54,058 bases of DNA from Roseomonas xinghualingensis (GCF_025791835.1 NZ_JAOXLP010000022.1:1-54058); one strand, 5' to 3'. Positions 33,555-43,422 are shown, numbered from the stretch's first letter. Translations and numbers: made by a program. Notes: generated by a model not told the origin, from the letters alone.

Positions 33555-35654
33555 ATGCGCGCTGCCCCGCAGACCCTGCTGTCGCCCCGAAGCATCGCCA
33601 TCATCGGCGCCTCGGACGATCTGTCCAAGACCGCCTCCCGACCGCTGCGCTTCCTGCGCGGAGGCGGATATGAAGGCACCGTCTATCCCATCGCGCGGCG
33701 CGAGACGGTGCTGGGGGAGCGCGCATGGCCCTCCCTCGCTGCCCTGCCGGAGCGCCCGGACCACGCCTTCGTTCTGCTGCCCACCGAGGGCGCGATGGCG
33801 GCCGTGGCGGAATGCGCGAAGCTTGGCATCCCGGCCGTCACCGTGCTGGCCGGAGGTTTCTCCGAAGCCGGGCCCGAGGGCTTGGCGCGCGAATCCGCTT
33901 TGCGTGAATCCCTTCGTGGCAGCGAAATGCGGCTTCTGGGGCCCAACAGCATCGGCCTGGCGAACCTGAACCACCGCATGGTGCTAACCGCCAACGCGGC
34001 CTTCGCCGAGCCCGACCTGCCGCGTGGCGGCACCTTTGTCGCATCGCAGAGCGGCAGCATGATCGGCGCCATCCTCTCGCGCGGGCGGCAGCGGGGCCTG
34101 GGCTTCGCAGGGCTCGTCTCCGTGGGCGCCGAGGTTGATCTCGATGTCGGCTCGATCTGCGCCTCCACGCTGGATGATCCTCAGGTCACATCCTACCTGC
34201 TCTTCCTGGAGACACTGCGCGGCGCGGATACACTGCGCGACTTCGCCGCTGGCGCCGCGGCGCGCGGCAAGCCTGTCATCGCCTACAAGCTCGGTCGCTC
34301 CCAGGAGGCGGCGGAGCTGGCCGTCTCCCATACCGGCGCCCTGGCCGGCGAGGATGACGTGGCCGATGCCTTCCTGCGCGATTGCGGCATCGCCCGCGTG
34401 GACACGCTGGAAGGGCTGTTCGAGGCCCCTGCCCTGCTGCAACGCCTGCCGATCCGCCCGGCCGGCTCACGCAAGCCCGTTATCGGCGTGGTGACCACCA
34501 CGGGCGGCGGCGCCGCGATGGTGGTGGACCAGCTCGGCATCCGCGGCATCTCCGTCGAGGCACCCGGCGAGGCCACGCGCCAGCGCCTGAAGGATGCCGG
34601 CATCGATCCTGGCCATGGCCGCATCTTGGACCTGACGCTTGCCGGCACGCGCCCCGAGGTGATGGGCCCGGCGCTGGACGCGCTGCTGAAGGCGCCGGAA
34701 TTCGATCTGATCATCGCCGTCGCCGGCTCCTCCGCCCGCTTCCAACCGGAACTGGCGGTGCAGCCAGTGGTGGAGGCCGCCAAGGGCGGCACGCATCTGG
34801 CCGCCTTCTGCGTGCCAGAGGCGCCGCAGGCCCTTGCCATGCTCGCCGCCGCTGATGTTCCTGCCTTCCGCACGCCGGAGACCTGCGCCGACGCCGTGGC
34901 GGCTGCCTTCGCCCGGCGCGAGCCACGCGCCTCTGCCACCGTTGCCGCAGTCACCGACAGGCGCGAGCGGATGCTGGACGAGGCGGAAGCCTATGAACTG
35001 CTAGCCGATCTCGGCGTGCCACACGCACCCTGCGTGGCGATTCCCGCCGCACAGGCGGGGCGGGAGAAGCTGCCCTTCCCCTATCCCGTCGCCGTGAAGG
35101 TCCTGCACCGGGACATCCTCCACAAGACAGATCTGGGCGGCGTGGCGCTGGGCATCTCTTCCGACACGGCACTTCGGGATGCCGCCACGCGCATCGTTGC
35201 CAGCGTCGCGGAACACCGCCCCGCGCTGGGCGCCGACCGCGTGCTGATACAGGCCATGACGCGCCCGCTGGGCGAGGTGCTGGTAGGCTTCCGCCGCGAT
35301 CCCCAGGTGGGACCGATCATCCTGCTCGCCGCCGGCGGGATCATGACCGAGATCTACCGTGACCGCAGTGTCCGCCTCGCCCCTGTCGATCACGGCACGG
35401 CACGGGAGATGATCGCCGAGGTGCGCGCCTTGCGTGCGCTGGAGGGCTATCGTGGCAAGCCGCGCGGCGACATGGAGGCGCTGGCCTCCGCCATTGTCGC
35501 CCTGTCACGCCTCGCGGAGCGGGACGATGTGAAAGAATGCGAGATCAACCCGCTGATGGTTCTGGACGAGGGACATGGCGTGATGGCCGTGGATGCTGTC
35601 ATCAGGCTCGCGGGCTTCCAGGGCGAAGACATCTCAACCGTTCCTCACGGTTGA
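33555..35654 (+). CDS. ADP-forming acyl-CoA synthetase (acetate-CoA ligase family)
   Basis: 699 residues, single-chain alpha-beta fusion. CoA-binding domain at about 8-130 (RSIAIIGASDD), ligase CoA domain at 150-300 with the phosphorylated His in SHTGALAGEDDVADAF (His259), and a C-terminal ATP-grasp at 470-690 (YPVAVKVLHRDILHKTDLGG, VKECEINPLMV). It makes acyl-CoA from a free acid with ATP to ADP. Its neighbour upstream is an acyl-CoA dehydrogenase, which suggests activation followed by oxidation of the same acid. Acyl preference unknown. Confidence 0.93.
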   Translation: MRAAPQTLLSPRSIAIIGASDDLSKTASRPLRFLRGGGYEGTVYPIARRETVLGERAWPSLAALPERPDHAFVLLPTEGAMAAVAECAKLGIPAVTVLAGGFSEAGPEGLARESALRESLRGSEMRLLGPNSIGLANLNHRMVLTANAAFAEPDLPRGGTFVASQSGSMIGAILSRGRQRGLGFAGLVSVGAEVDLDVGSICASTLDDPQVTSYLLFLETLRGADTLRDFAAGAAARGKPVIAYKLGRSQEAAELAVSHTGALAGEDDVADAFLRDCGIARVDTLEGLFEAPALLQRLPIRPAGSRKPVIGVVTTTGGGAAMVVDQLGIRGISVEAPGEATRQRLKDAGIDPGHGRILDLTLAGTRPEVMGPALDALLKAPEFDLIIAVAGSSARFQPELAVQPVVEAAKGGTHLAAFCVPEAPQALAMLAAADVPAFRTPETCADAVAAAFARREPRASATVAAVTDRRERMLDEAEAYELLADLGVPHAPCVAIPAAQAGREKLPFPYPVAVKVLHRDILHKTDLGGVALGISSDTALRDAATRIVASVAEHRPALGADRVLIQAMTRPLGEVLVGFRRDPQVGPIILLAAGGIMTEIYRDRSVRLAPVDHGTAREMIAEVRALRALEGYRGKPRGDMEALASAIVALSRLAERDDVKECEINPLMVLDEGHGVMAVDAVIRLAGFQGEDISTVPHG

Positions 35655-35793
35655 GGCACCCGCACGGCACCTCGGTTGCGAGCCTTTATCCGCGCCTGGG
35701 GTGCCGATCCTGTGAAGCAAGACACGCAGGAAGCGCGGCACTTCGAATTAGAAACCAACAGAGCAGGCTTAGACCGGCCTTATTGGAGGAAGC

Positions 35794-36762
35794 ATGAATC
35801 TTACTCGTCGCCGGCTGCTGCTGGCTGCACCCGCCCTGGCTGCCGCCTCCTCTGCACGCGCGGCCAGTTGGCCCGAGCGTCCTGTCCGCGTGATCGTCTC
35901 CTTCACGCCGGGCGGGACCACCGACATCATCGCGCGGATCGTCAGCACCCACCTGTCCGAGATGTGGGGTCAGCCCGTTGTGGTCGAGAACCGCCCCGGT
36001 GCCGGCGGCAACATCGGCACCGAAATGGTCGTGCGCTCGGCGCCGGACGGCTACACGCTCCTGGTCGGCTCCAATGGTCCGCTTGCGGTCAATCCGTCGC
36101 TCTACAAGAACCTGCCCTACGACACCCGCAAGGACATCGCGCCGATCACCCTGCTCGCGGATGGCCCCAATGTCCTGGTTGTCCCGCCGGATTCACCGGT
36201 CCGCAACGTGGCGGATCTGGTGGAGCGTGCGAAGCGGAAGCCTAGCGAGCTATCCTATGGCTCGACCGGAATTGGCACCGCCTCTCACCTGGCGGGTGCG
36301 TTACTGGACCAGATGGCAGGCATCCAGACCACCCATGTGCCTTATCGCGGTGCCCTTGCCCTGAATGATCTGCTGAGCCGGCGCCTCGACTTCATGTTCG
36401 CCACCCTTCCATCCACCATTGAGAACATCCGCTCTGGCAAGCTGCGTGCGATCGCGATCTCGAGCCTGAAGCGGTCACGTTCCGCCCCGGATGTTCCGAC
36501 CATGGCGGAGTCCGGCTATCCGGGGTTCAATGCTTCGGCATGGTTCGGAATCGTCGCGCCTGCGAATACGCCGGCGCACATCGTTTCCAAGATCCACGAC
36601 GACACCGTGAAGGTTCTTCGCAAGCCTGATGTCGAACGCCAGATGATCGAGCAGGGCGCGGATCCGGTCGGTAATACTCCCGCCGAGTTCAAGGCCTATA
36701 TCGACGCCGAGATCACCCGCTGGGCAGAGATCGTCCGGAGTTCCGGCGCCACGGTGGAGTAA
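35794..36762 (+). CDS. Bug/TctC-type solute receptor
   Basis: 322 residues. The Arg-rich signal MNLTRRRLLLAAPALAAASS resembles a Tat-type leader with RRR. The mature protein carries VSFTPGGTTDIIARIVSTHL, VVENRPGAGGNIGTEMVVRS and HVPYRGALALNDLLSRRLD. The ATG has TTGGAGGAAGC upstream. It follows the acyl-CoA synthetase by 139 bases and may belong to the same unit. As with the first Bug gene, no membrane TctA/TctB partner is in the window. It parallels the coupled receptor at 19515. Confidence 0.92.
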   Translation: MNLTRRRLLLAAPALAAASSARAASWPERPVRVIVSFTPGGTTDIIARIVSTHLSEMWGQPVVVENRPGAGGNIGTEMVVRSAPDGYTLLVGSNGPLAVNPSLYKNLPYDTRKDIAPITLLADGPNVLVVPPDSPVRNVADLVERAKRKPSELSYGSTGIGTASHLAGALLDQMAGIQTTHVPYRGALALNDLLSRRLDFMFATLPSTIENIRSGKLRAIAISSLKRSRSAPDVPTMAESGYPGFNASAWFGIVAPANTPAHIVSKIHDDTVKVLRKPDVERQMIEQGADPVGNTPAEFKAYIDAEITRWAEIVRSSGATVE

Positions 36763-37090
36763 CGCCATCCGCTCGGATGCGCAGTGTGCTCAATGGGTCC
36801 GATGCGCGCCGCCGGCAAAGGGAGAGAAGAATGCCCGCATCGGCGTGTTGGCCGACTTGCATCTCACCGGCGGCCATGCCGCCGGGCTTCAGGGGGTGCG
36901 CTTCCATAACGGGCGCGGCTGGGTGATGCTGGCAAGCGGCGCCGCGATAACCAGCAGCTGCCGGGCAGGCTTGGCAACCGGCCTTTTGCGCGGCAGCCCT
37001 CGCTCTCAAGGGCCACGCTGCCCGCATTCACCCCCAGCCTGCAAGGCGCGTTTGCGAGTGGGGGTCCGTCCGGCATAACATTGGTCTTGC
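36763..37090. other. Intergenic region, nothing recognised
   Basis: 328 bases between the Bug receptor and the sulfite-oxidase-like gene. Short frames exist on both strands (for example LADLHLTGGHAAGLQGV near 36845), but none has a ribosome-binding site, signal or family pattern. It may contain the promoter for the molybdoenzyme gene. Confidence 0.4.
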
Positions 37091-38206
37091 ATGAGCAAGA
37101 CAGCCTTTAGAGATCTCCTGGACCAGGCAGGTAAGAGCGACCTTACGCCGCTGCGGGATGCTGCCCTGAATGCGGAAACCCCGGTTCATCTTCTGGATGA
37201 GCCCATCACCCCGGTCAGCCGATTTTTCGTACGCAACAACGGGCAGGTCCCGTCATTCGACGACGCTCAGCTGAAGAACTGGACGCTGACGCTGGACGGT
37301 GAAGTCGAGCATCCCCTCACCCTCAGCCTTGCCGAGCTTCGCTCTCGCTTCCAGATCGTGACCGAGGAAGCCGTGCTCGAATGCGCGGGGAACGGGCGCC
37401 ACAACTACTCCCCCCCGACAGAGGGCCTGCAATGGGGCGACGGCGCCGTCGGATGTGCCCGATGGACCGGCCTGCGCCTGGCCGATCTTCTCATGGCGGC
37501 CGGCCTGAAACCCTCCGCACGCTACACTGCTCATTTCAGCGCCGATCCTTGTGTCGATGGCGATGGACCCGCCCTTTCCCGCGGCCTGCCTCTTTGGAAG
37601 GCGCTGTCACCGGAAACGCTGCTGGCCTTCGAGATGAACGGGCAGCCGCTCACCCTGCTGCATGGCGCCCCCCTGCGCATCGTGGCCCCCGGCTTCCCCG
37701 GCTCCGCCTGGCAGAAGTGGATCCACCGGATCACGCTGCGCGACCGCGAGCATGATGGCGCCAAGATGACCGGCTATGATTACCGCCTGCCCTCCCGCCC
37801 GCTTCGGCCGGGCGAGGTGCCGCCCGCCTCTGAAATGGCGGTGATGGAGGACATGCCGGTCAAGTCGCTGATTGTGTCACCCGCCTCGGGCGGGAGCCTC
37901 CAGGCCGGAAGGCCGACCGAGATCACGGGCTTCGCCTGGTCCGGCCATGTGCCGCTGGCTGGCCTGGAATTGTCCATGGATGCGGGGCGCAGTTGGCGGC
38001 CTGTACCGCTCCGTCCCCCCGCCAGCCGCTTCGCCTGGGTTCCCTTCAGCCTGTCCTGGACACCCGGCGACACAGGCGAGACCACCATCCTCTCGCGCGC
38101 CCGGGATGCGCGCGGTGGCATCCAGCCGGTGGATGACGCGCCCTGGAACCCGAAGGGCTATGCCAACAACCGCTGCCACCGCGTGACCGTAATGGTTGCC
38201 GCCTGA
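37091..38206 (+). CDS. Sulfite-oxidase-family molybdopterin protein
   Basis: 371 residues. Oxidoreductase molybdopterin domain with the molybdenum Cys98 in VLECAGNGRHNYSPP, then FSADPCVDGDG and FPGSAWQKWIHRITL. The C-terminal Mo-co dimerisation domain runs from about 250 (ITGFAWSGHVPLAGLELSMDA). There is no signal peptide and no cytochrome domain, so it should be cytoplasmic unless the start is further upstream. SorA/SorT-type enzymes are usually exported with a cytochrome partner. Sulfite is the likeliest substrate, but organic sulfoxide-type relatives cannot be excluded. ATG at 37091. Confidence 0.88.
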   Translation: MSKTAFRDLLDQAGKSDLTPLRDAALNAETPVHLLDEPITPVSRFFVRNNGQVPSFDDAQLKNWTLTLDGEVEHPLTLSLAELRSRFQIVTEEAVLECAGNGRHNYSPPTEGLQWGDGAVGCARWTGLRLADLLMAAGLKPSARYTAHFSADPCVDGDGPALSRGLPLWKALSPETLLAFEMNGQPLTLLHGAPLRIVAPGFPGSAWQKWIHRITLRDREHDGAKMTGYDYRLPSRPLRPGEVPPASEMAVMEDMPVKSLIVSPASGGSLQAGRPTEITGFAWSGHVPLAGLELSMDAGRSWRPVPLRPPASRFAWVPFSLSWTPGDTGETTILSRARDARGGIQPVDDAPWNPKGYANNRCHRVTVMVAA

Positions 38207-38287
38207 CATCCGCGTCCGGATGAGGTGGCGCGGATGCGCCGCCCGCCAGTCCCGCTCCATGGACTGGGCCGCTGCCAGCCCGCATGA

Positions 38288-38914
38288 TTACGGCCCGGGC
38301 GCCGCCTCCATCCCGCTTCCGGCGCTGGCGCCCGGGCGCATCCCAGCGCCTGTCACGCTGTTCATCGTCATCAGGGCCGCCGCCAGCCGCGTGAGGCATC
38401 GTGCAGCACCCAGCCGCACGGCCGCCTGATCACCCCCCTGTTCCGGCAAGGTGCAGCCTGAGAGGGTAATGGCGGTGCCGATGATCCGCGCTTCCAGCGC
38501 CCCGACAAGGGCCTCGGCCGAGGCGTCACGGCCGAACTCCCCATCAATGGCCTCGCCCGCACGGTCTATCTCGCATTCGACCCGTTCATCCTCGGCCAGC
38601 ACGCCCATGATCTCGGCCGGCGGGTCCGGCTCTTCCCCGGCATGCAGCGACATAAGCCCCAGCGCGCCGACCAGCATGTGCATGGGACCGGAGTCGCCGC
38701 CCTGCGACGCGAAGGCGCCATAGGCGACGGCCAGCGCCGCCTCGCCAAGCACGCCCCGGCTTTCCTCGTCCATGGCATGCAGGGCAACGGGAGCGCCCTC
38801 AGGCGCGGGGGGGATCGTCTCCGCATCCGGCATCGAAGGTACCCCGCCTTCCGCAGAGGCCCGGCTGAGCGTGGCGAGGGCTTCGAACAGTTTCAGCTCG
38901 GATATCTGAGACAT
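38288..38914 (-). CDS. Acidic protein of unknown function
   Basis: 208 residues from ATG 38914 with AGGGATGCC upstream. Sequence is acidic and helical (AMDEESRGVLGEAALAVAYGAF, HMLVGALGLMSLHAGEE, EIMGVLAEDERVECEIDRA). The end is Gly/Ala/Met-rich. No signal and no domain I can name. It is divergent from the cytochrome b561 gene across 151 bases and convergent with the sulfite-oxidase-like gene. Confidence 0.55.
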   Translation of the reverse strand: MSQISELKLFEALATLSRASAEGGVPSMPDAETIPPAPEGAPVALHAMDEESRGVLGEAALAVAYGAFASQGGDSGPMHMLVGALGLMSLHAGEEPDPPAEIMGVLAEDERVECEIDRAGEAIDGEFGRDASAEALVGALEARIIGTAITLSGCTLPEQGGDQAAVRLGAARCLTRLAAALMTMNSVTGAGMRPGASAGSGMEAAPGP

Positions 38915-39065
38915 GGGTTCGGCATCCCTGCTCGGGTTCGTGGCGGCTTCCCCTGCCTAGCGCGCTGCCTCTCCCAGCGTTTCATCACGGCCCCGGCGAG
39001 GTCCTTGGCACCCGCCCGTTTCTGATATGACTTTGAAACAATCACGAGAATCAGCGGAGGTGCAC

Positions 39066-39629
39066 ATGTCCACGAGCGGAAACACCATGCCGGGGCATGC
39101 GGCGCCACTCCGTTACGATACCGCCTCCCGCACATTCCATTGGGTCACCGTGGCACTGGTGCTCGCCACCATCGCCCTTGGCCTTTGGATCGCCCATGCG
39201 CGGCCGGAAGAGGAGGCCTTCAAGCTCACCCTGTACAACATCCATGAGAGCATCGGCGTCACCATCTGGATCATCACCCTGGCGCGCCTGGCCTGGCGCC
39301 TGGGCCACCCGGCGCCCCCCTTGCCCGCCGAGTTGCCACGCGCGATCCGCATCGCCGCACGCGCCAATCACTCCGCCTTCTATCTGTGGCTGCTGACGAT
39401 GCCGCTGGTGGGTTTCCTCGCCACCAATGCCTGGGGGTTTCCGCTGCGCTGGTTCGGCCTGATCCCGCTCCCGGATCCAGTCGGCAAGAACATACCGCTG
39501 GCCGAAACCCTGACGGCCATCCACCGCCTGATGGCATGGACCTTGGGCGCTATGATTGTCCTGCATGTCTTTGCCGCCTTGTGGCACCAGGCTGTCCGGC
39601 GGGATGGCACGCTTCGGAAGATGCTTTGA
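39066..39629 (+). CDS. Cytochrome b561 family protein
   Basis: 187 residues from the ATG at 39066, with CGGAGGTGCAC upstream. Four membrane helices. Candidate haem-ligating His lie in RTFHWVTVALVL, IHESIGVTIW, ANHSAFYLWLL and MIVLHVFAALWHQ. It matches the CybB/YceJ-type di-haem b561 proteins that pass electrons between quinol and periplasmic partners or superoxide. A link with the nearby sulfite-oxidase-like enzyme is possible, but that protein looks cytoplasmic. Confidence 0.9.
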   Translation: MSTSGNTMPGHAAPLRYDTASRTFHWVTVALVLATIALGLWIAHARPEEEAFKLTLYNIHESIGVTIWIITLARLAWRLGHPAPPLPAELPRAIRIAARANHSAFYLWLLTMPLVGFLATNAWGFPLRWFGLIPLPDPVGKNIPLAETLTAIHRLMAWTLGAMIVLHVFAALWHQAVRRDGTLRKML

Positions 39630-39761
39630 CGTCGCGACAATATCCCTGGCTCGGGACCGCCGTGTCAGGCCGCAGCCCCCGTAGTGGCCGGATCGATCGC
39701 CCGGGCGATTTTGCTGGTTCTGCCAGAGGGGAATCCGCCCTCCCTCATCGCTGCCATGGGA

Positions 39762-41837
39762 TCATGCCGCCTCTGGCTCCCAGCCAATGGCACGGCGCAG
39801 AAAGGCAGAACCGAGGGCCGCGAAGCTCGCCACCTCCGCATTGTCCTTGCCATAGCCATGTCCGCCGGCGGCGGGCTCATAGAACCAGGCCGGGTAGCCC
39901 ATGGCCTGCAGCTTCGCCGCCATCTTGCGGGCATGGCCCGGATGCACGCGGTCATCCCGGCGTGTGGTGGCCAGCAGGATAGGCGGATAAGCCCGTCCCG
40001 GCTCCGCCATGTGATAAGCTGAAATGTGCCGCAGGAACTCCCAGTCCTCGGGCTTGTCGGGATCGCCATACTCCGCAACCCAACTGGCCCCTGCCAGCAG
40101 CTTGTTGTAGCGGCGCATATCGATCAGCGGGATCGTGCAGAACAGGGCACCGAAACGCTCCGGATAACGCGTGAGCATGTTGGCGATCAGCAGGCCGCCA
40201 TTCGACCCGCCTTCGGCCGCGATGCGCCCCGGCCGCGTGACGCCGCGCTGCGCCAGATCCGCCGCCACCGCCGCAAAGTCGTCATGCGAAAGCTGCTTGC
40301 GCTCACGCCGTCCAGCCTCGTGCCAGCGCGTCCCGAACTCACCGCCACCACGGATATTGGCGACGACGGTCGTGCCCCCCTTCTCCAACCAGAGCTTGCC
40401 GATCATGCCCTGGTAGTGGGGCAGGCGGGAGACGCGGAAACCACCATAGCCGGAGAGGTGCACCGGCGCCTCGCCCGTCTCCCGGGCGGGTCCCGTCTGC
40501 ACATAGGGAATTCGTTCGCCATCCACCGATATGGCTTCGTGCCGTGTGACGATCAGGCCGCTGGCGTCATAGGTCGGTGAGGAGCGCCGCAGGAGGGCAG
40601 GCGCGGAAAGGCTGGTATCGGTCAGCAGCAGGCTGGGCGGCGTGATCGGGTCCTCGACCTGGGCGAGGAGCGAGCCATCGGATTCCTCCGGCTCGGAATC
40701 CAGCGGCCAGAGATGCGCCACACCCGTCTCCGGCAGGCCGGGCAGGCGCGCGCCCGGCCAACCAGTTTCTCCGGGCGTGAACACCGTGAAGTCGGGCTGC
40801 AACTCGTCAAGCACCGAGACCACCAGACGGCCATCGCACCAGAAGAATTCCTGCAGCGCCCGTCGCTCAGCCGGCGTGAACAGCACCTGGAAACCACGAT
40901 CTCCCGCCAGGAAGGCATCCAGCCCGATCCCCAGCAGCGTATCGGGTGAATGGGTGGTACCCTCCACTGCCCAGGAACTTCGCGGCTGCACGGCAAGCCA
41001 GCCGCGCTGCCATTGGAACTCCGCGTCGCTCGGCAGTTCGATGCGCCGCAGCGGTCCCGTCCGGTCGCCGATATGGACGGCGGTGTCATAGAAGCCGATC
41101 TGGTCGATGAAGATCACCCGCCCGGGCGCTTCACGCTCCACGCGCCCCCAGGCACCCATATGTGCCTCGCCGCATTCGAAGATCACGGGTGCCAGCGCGG
41201 GATCGGTTCCACGGGACCAGAGCCGGATGGTGCGGGCATAGCCCGAATGCGTTGCCATTCCCTCCCCCAGCGCCGAGGAGAGCAGCAGCGTGTCCCGATC
41301 CAACCAATCGATGCTGCTCTTGGCCTCGGGAAGAACGAAGCCGCCGGCCACGAAGAGCCTGCTTCCGAGATCGAACTCCCGCAGCCCCACCGCATCGCCG
41401 CCACCCCGTGAGAGGCGCAGCATGGCCCGGTCATGCGTGCCGGGCAGCGTGGAGGCGCCCTGCCAAACCCAGTCCTCACCCTCATCCCGCGCCAGGGCGT
41501 CGAGGTCGAGCAGCATGTCCCATTCCGGCTCCGGGCTGCGGTAGGATTCCAGGGTGGTGCGCCGCCAGATTCCGCGCGGCTGCGCCGCATCCTGCCAGAA
41601 ATTGTATAGCCAGGCCCCGCGGCGGGTGACGAAGGGCAGCTTGTCCGGCCGATCCAGCGCTGCCTTCACCGCATCCCGATCGGCGGCGTAACGCGCATCG
41701 GCAAAGCGCCCCAGCGTGGCGGCATTCTGCTTGGCCACCCAGGTGAGGGCGCGCTCTCCCTCCACCTCTTCCAGCCAGAACCAGGGGTCGTCATCCGGAG
41801 CGGCGAGGGTCGGGCGCGGATCGGCGGAGCTGGACAT
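39762..41837 (-). CDS. Prolyl oligopeptidase family S9 serine peptidase
   Basis: 691 residues, full length. The N-terminal part (DDPWFWLEEVEGERALTWV) and beta-propeller are followed by the C-terminal hydrolase with nucleophile in EGGSNGGLLIANML, Asp in TRRDDRVHPGHA and His in AGGHGYGKDN. The motif NIRGGGEFGTRWHEAG is typical of prolyl oligopeptidases. No signal is visible, so it is cytoplasmic. The ATG at 41837 has no strong ribosome-binding site. It appears as a single gene. Confidence 0.94.
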   Translation of the reverse strand: MSSSADPRPTLAAPDDDPWFWLEEVEGERALTWVAKQNAATLGRFADARYAADRDAVKAALDRPDKLPFVTRRGAWLYNFWQDAAQPRGIWRRTTLESYRSPEPEWDMLLDLDALARDEGEDWVWQGASTLPGTHDRAMLRLSRGGGDAVGLREFDLGSRLFVAGGFVLPEAKSSIDWLDRDTLLLSSALGEGMATHSGYARTIRLWSRGTDPALAPVIFECGEAHMGAWGRVEREAPGRVIFIDQIGFYDTAVHIGDRTGPLRRIELPSDAEFQWQRGWLAVQPRSSWAVEGTTHSPDTLLGIGLDAFLAGDRGFQVLFTPAERRALQEFFWCDGRLVVSVLDELQPDFTVFTPGETGWPGARLPGLPETGVAHLWPLDSEPEESDGSLLAQVEDPITPPSLLLTDTSLSAPALLRRSSPTYDASGLIVTRHEAISVDGERIPYVQTGPARETGEAPVHLSGYGGFRVSRLPHYQGMIGKLWLEKGGTTVVANIRGGGEFGTRWHEAGRRERKQLSHDDFAAVAADLAQRGVTRPGRIAAEGGSNGGLLIANMLTRYPERFGALFCTIPLIDMRRYNKLLAGASWVAEYGDPDKPEDWEFLRHISAYHMAEPGRAYPPILLATTRRDDRVHPGHARKMAAKLQAMGYPAWFYEPAAGGHGYGKDNAEVASFAALGSAFLRRAIGWEPEAA

Positions 41838-41982
41838 GGTTCGATTCTACAGATGTGCCAGGCGGATGGCGACGCTGAGTCGGTTGCCCCACCATCCTGC
41901 CGGAAGGATGCCCCCTTCTCCGTCTCCACGCAGGATGTGGCGCACCGTGGGAGGGCACGTGATCATCCTTGGCGGCGCCCCT

Positions 41983-43263
41983 CTACACGACCTTTGCCGC
42001 GCCATGCGGCAGATCCTGTGTCCCTCTGGGGTCCAGCGGCGCGGCGATGGGTGTGGTCCCCGGCGCGGGCTGGAACGGCCCTTGCCGCTCGGCAGGCACC
42101 GGCGCGCGGGCGCGCATCCGCCAGAGGCCGAAGAGAAGCCCCAGCAAGGCCACGCCCGCGGCATAGGCGAAGAGGCCGGCAGCGCCCATCGCCGACATGG
42201 CCCCCGAGCCCGCCAGCGGGCCAACCGTAGCGCCCACCGAATAGGCCAGCACCAGCCCGCCGCTGGCCGCCACCCGGTCTCGCGGTGCCAGATGGTCGTT
42301 CGTATGCCCGACACAGAGCGGATAGAGCGCGAAGGCGAAGCCGCCGAACAGGACCGCCGCAGCGAAGAGTGCCCCCTGTCCTTCCCGTGCGAGAAACGGC
42401 AGGGCGGCGGCAGCTGCGGCCAGCGCCGCCATCGTGCCGATGATCACGCGGCGCCGGTCGAAGGCGTCCGACAGCCGCCCCAGCGGCCATTGCAGCAGGA
42501 CGCCGCCGAAGATCAGCGCGCTCATGAACAGTGCCGCGCCGGACGCCTCCAGCCCTGCGAAGCGGCGTGCGAAGACGGGGCCGAGCGAATAGACGGCGCC
42601 CAGCACCAGTCCGCTCGCCACCGTGCCCACCACACCGAGCGGAGAGGCCTCGTAAAGCCGGCGGGGCGAGAAGGAGGCGACGTCCGGCAGCGTCGGCGGC
42701 GCCTGCCGCGTCAGGGCTACTGGCAGGATGGCCAACGACATCAGGATGGAAATGAACATGAAGACCCGCGGCTGACCGGGGCCCTCATCCAGCCCCAGCA
42801 GGAACTGGCCCGCTGCCTGCGCGAGATAGAGGCACATCATGTACAGGGCGAGGATCTTGCCGCGCGTCGCGGGGCTTGCCCGGTCGTTCAGCCAACTTTC
42901 CACGCAGATGAAGATTCCCGCCATGCAGAAGCCTTCGACGAGGCGCAGCACGGCCCAGGACAGCGGATGCATCACGAGCGGATAGGCAAGCGCCACGGCC
43001 GAGGTCATGGAGGCGAAGGCCGCGAAGGCACGGATATGTCCCGCGCCGAGCACCAGCTTGTAGGCGAAGAGGGAGCCGAGGGTCAGCCCGCCGAAATAGG
43101 CCGCCATCACCGCGCCAATAGCGATGCGAGCAGTGCCCATCGCCTCCAGGCGAAGGCTGACCAGCGTGGTCAGGGGCCCGCTGCCCGCCATGGTCAGCGC
43201 CACGCCCACAAGAAGCGCGGCCACCATGCGCAGCCCGCCCTCGGCCGGTGCCTGCGTCCGCAT
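41983..43263 (-). CDS. MFS transporter (YcaD-like)
   Basis: 426 residues from the ATG at 43263; a frame extends 15 residues further. About 12 helices. VSLRLEAMGTARIAIGAVMAAYFGGLTLGSL, ESWLNDRASPATRGKILALYM and PLGRLSDAFDRRRVIIG match the YcaD/MFS_1 group of putative carriers. The C-terminal 40 residues (RAPVPAERQGPFQPAPGTT) are a Pro-rich cytoplasmic tail. Substrate unknown. It is the next gene upstream of the S9 peptidase, separated by 145 bases, and precedes the betaine importer on the same strand. Confidence 0.9.
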   Translation of the reverse strand: MRTQAPAEGGLRMVAALLVGVALTMAGSGPLTTLVSLRLEAMGTARIAIGAVMAAYFGGLTLGSLFAYKLVLGAGHIRAFAAFASMTSAVALAYPLVMHPLSWAVLRLVEGFCMAGIFICVESWLNDRASPATRGKILALYMMCLYLAQAAGQFLLGLDEGPGQPRVFMFISILMSLAILPVALTRQAPPTLPDVASFSPRRLYEASPLGVVGTVASGLVLGAVYSLGPVFARRFAGLEASGAALFMSALIFGGVLLQWPLGRLSDAFDRRRVIIGTMAALAAAAAALPFLAREGQGALFAAAVLFGGFAFALYPLCVGHTNDHLAPRDRVAASGGLVLAYSVGATVGPLAGSGAMSAMGAAGLFAYAAGVALLGLLFGLWRMRARAPVPAERQGPFQPAPGTTPIAAPLDPRGTQDLPHGAAKVV

Positions 43264-43422
43264 GGTCAACCCGCGCACCACATGGTGCGCGGGCGCTTCA
43301 GCGGCCACCCGGAAAAGGGCCGCACAAGGTCAGGTTGATGGCTCATCACGGGGCGATCCTGTCCGTCCGTTTGCAAGGCGCGTCCAGCCCGCCCCCCGTC
43401 ACGAGGTGATGAGCCCCGGGGA

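Noticed and set aside
41716..43338. A 540-codon plus-strand frame opposite the MFS transporter
   Set aside because: No membrane or domain pattern, rich in Arg/His/Gln; the minus-strand carrier explains the region.
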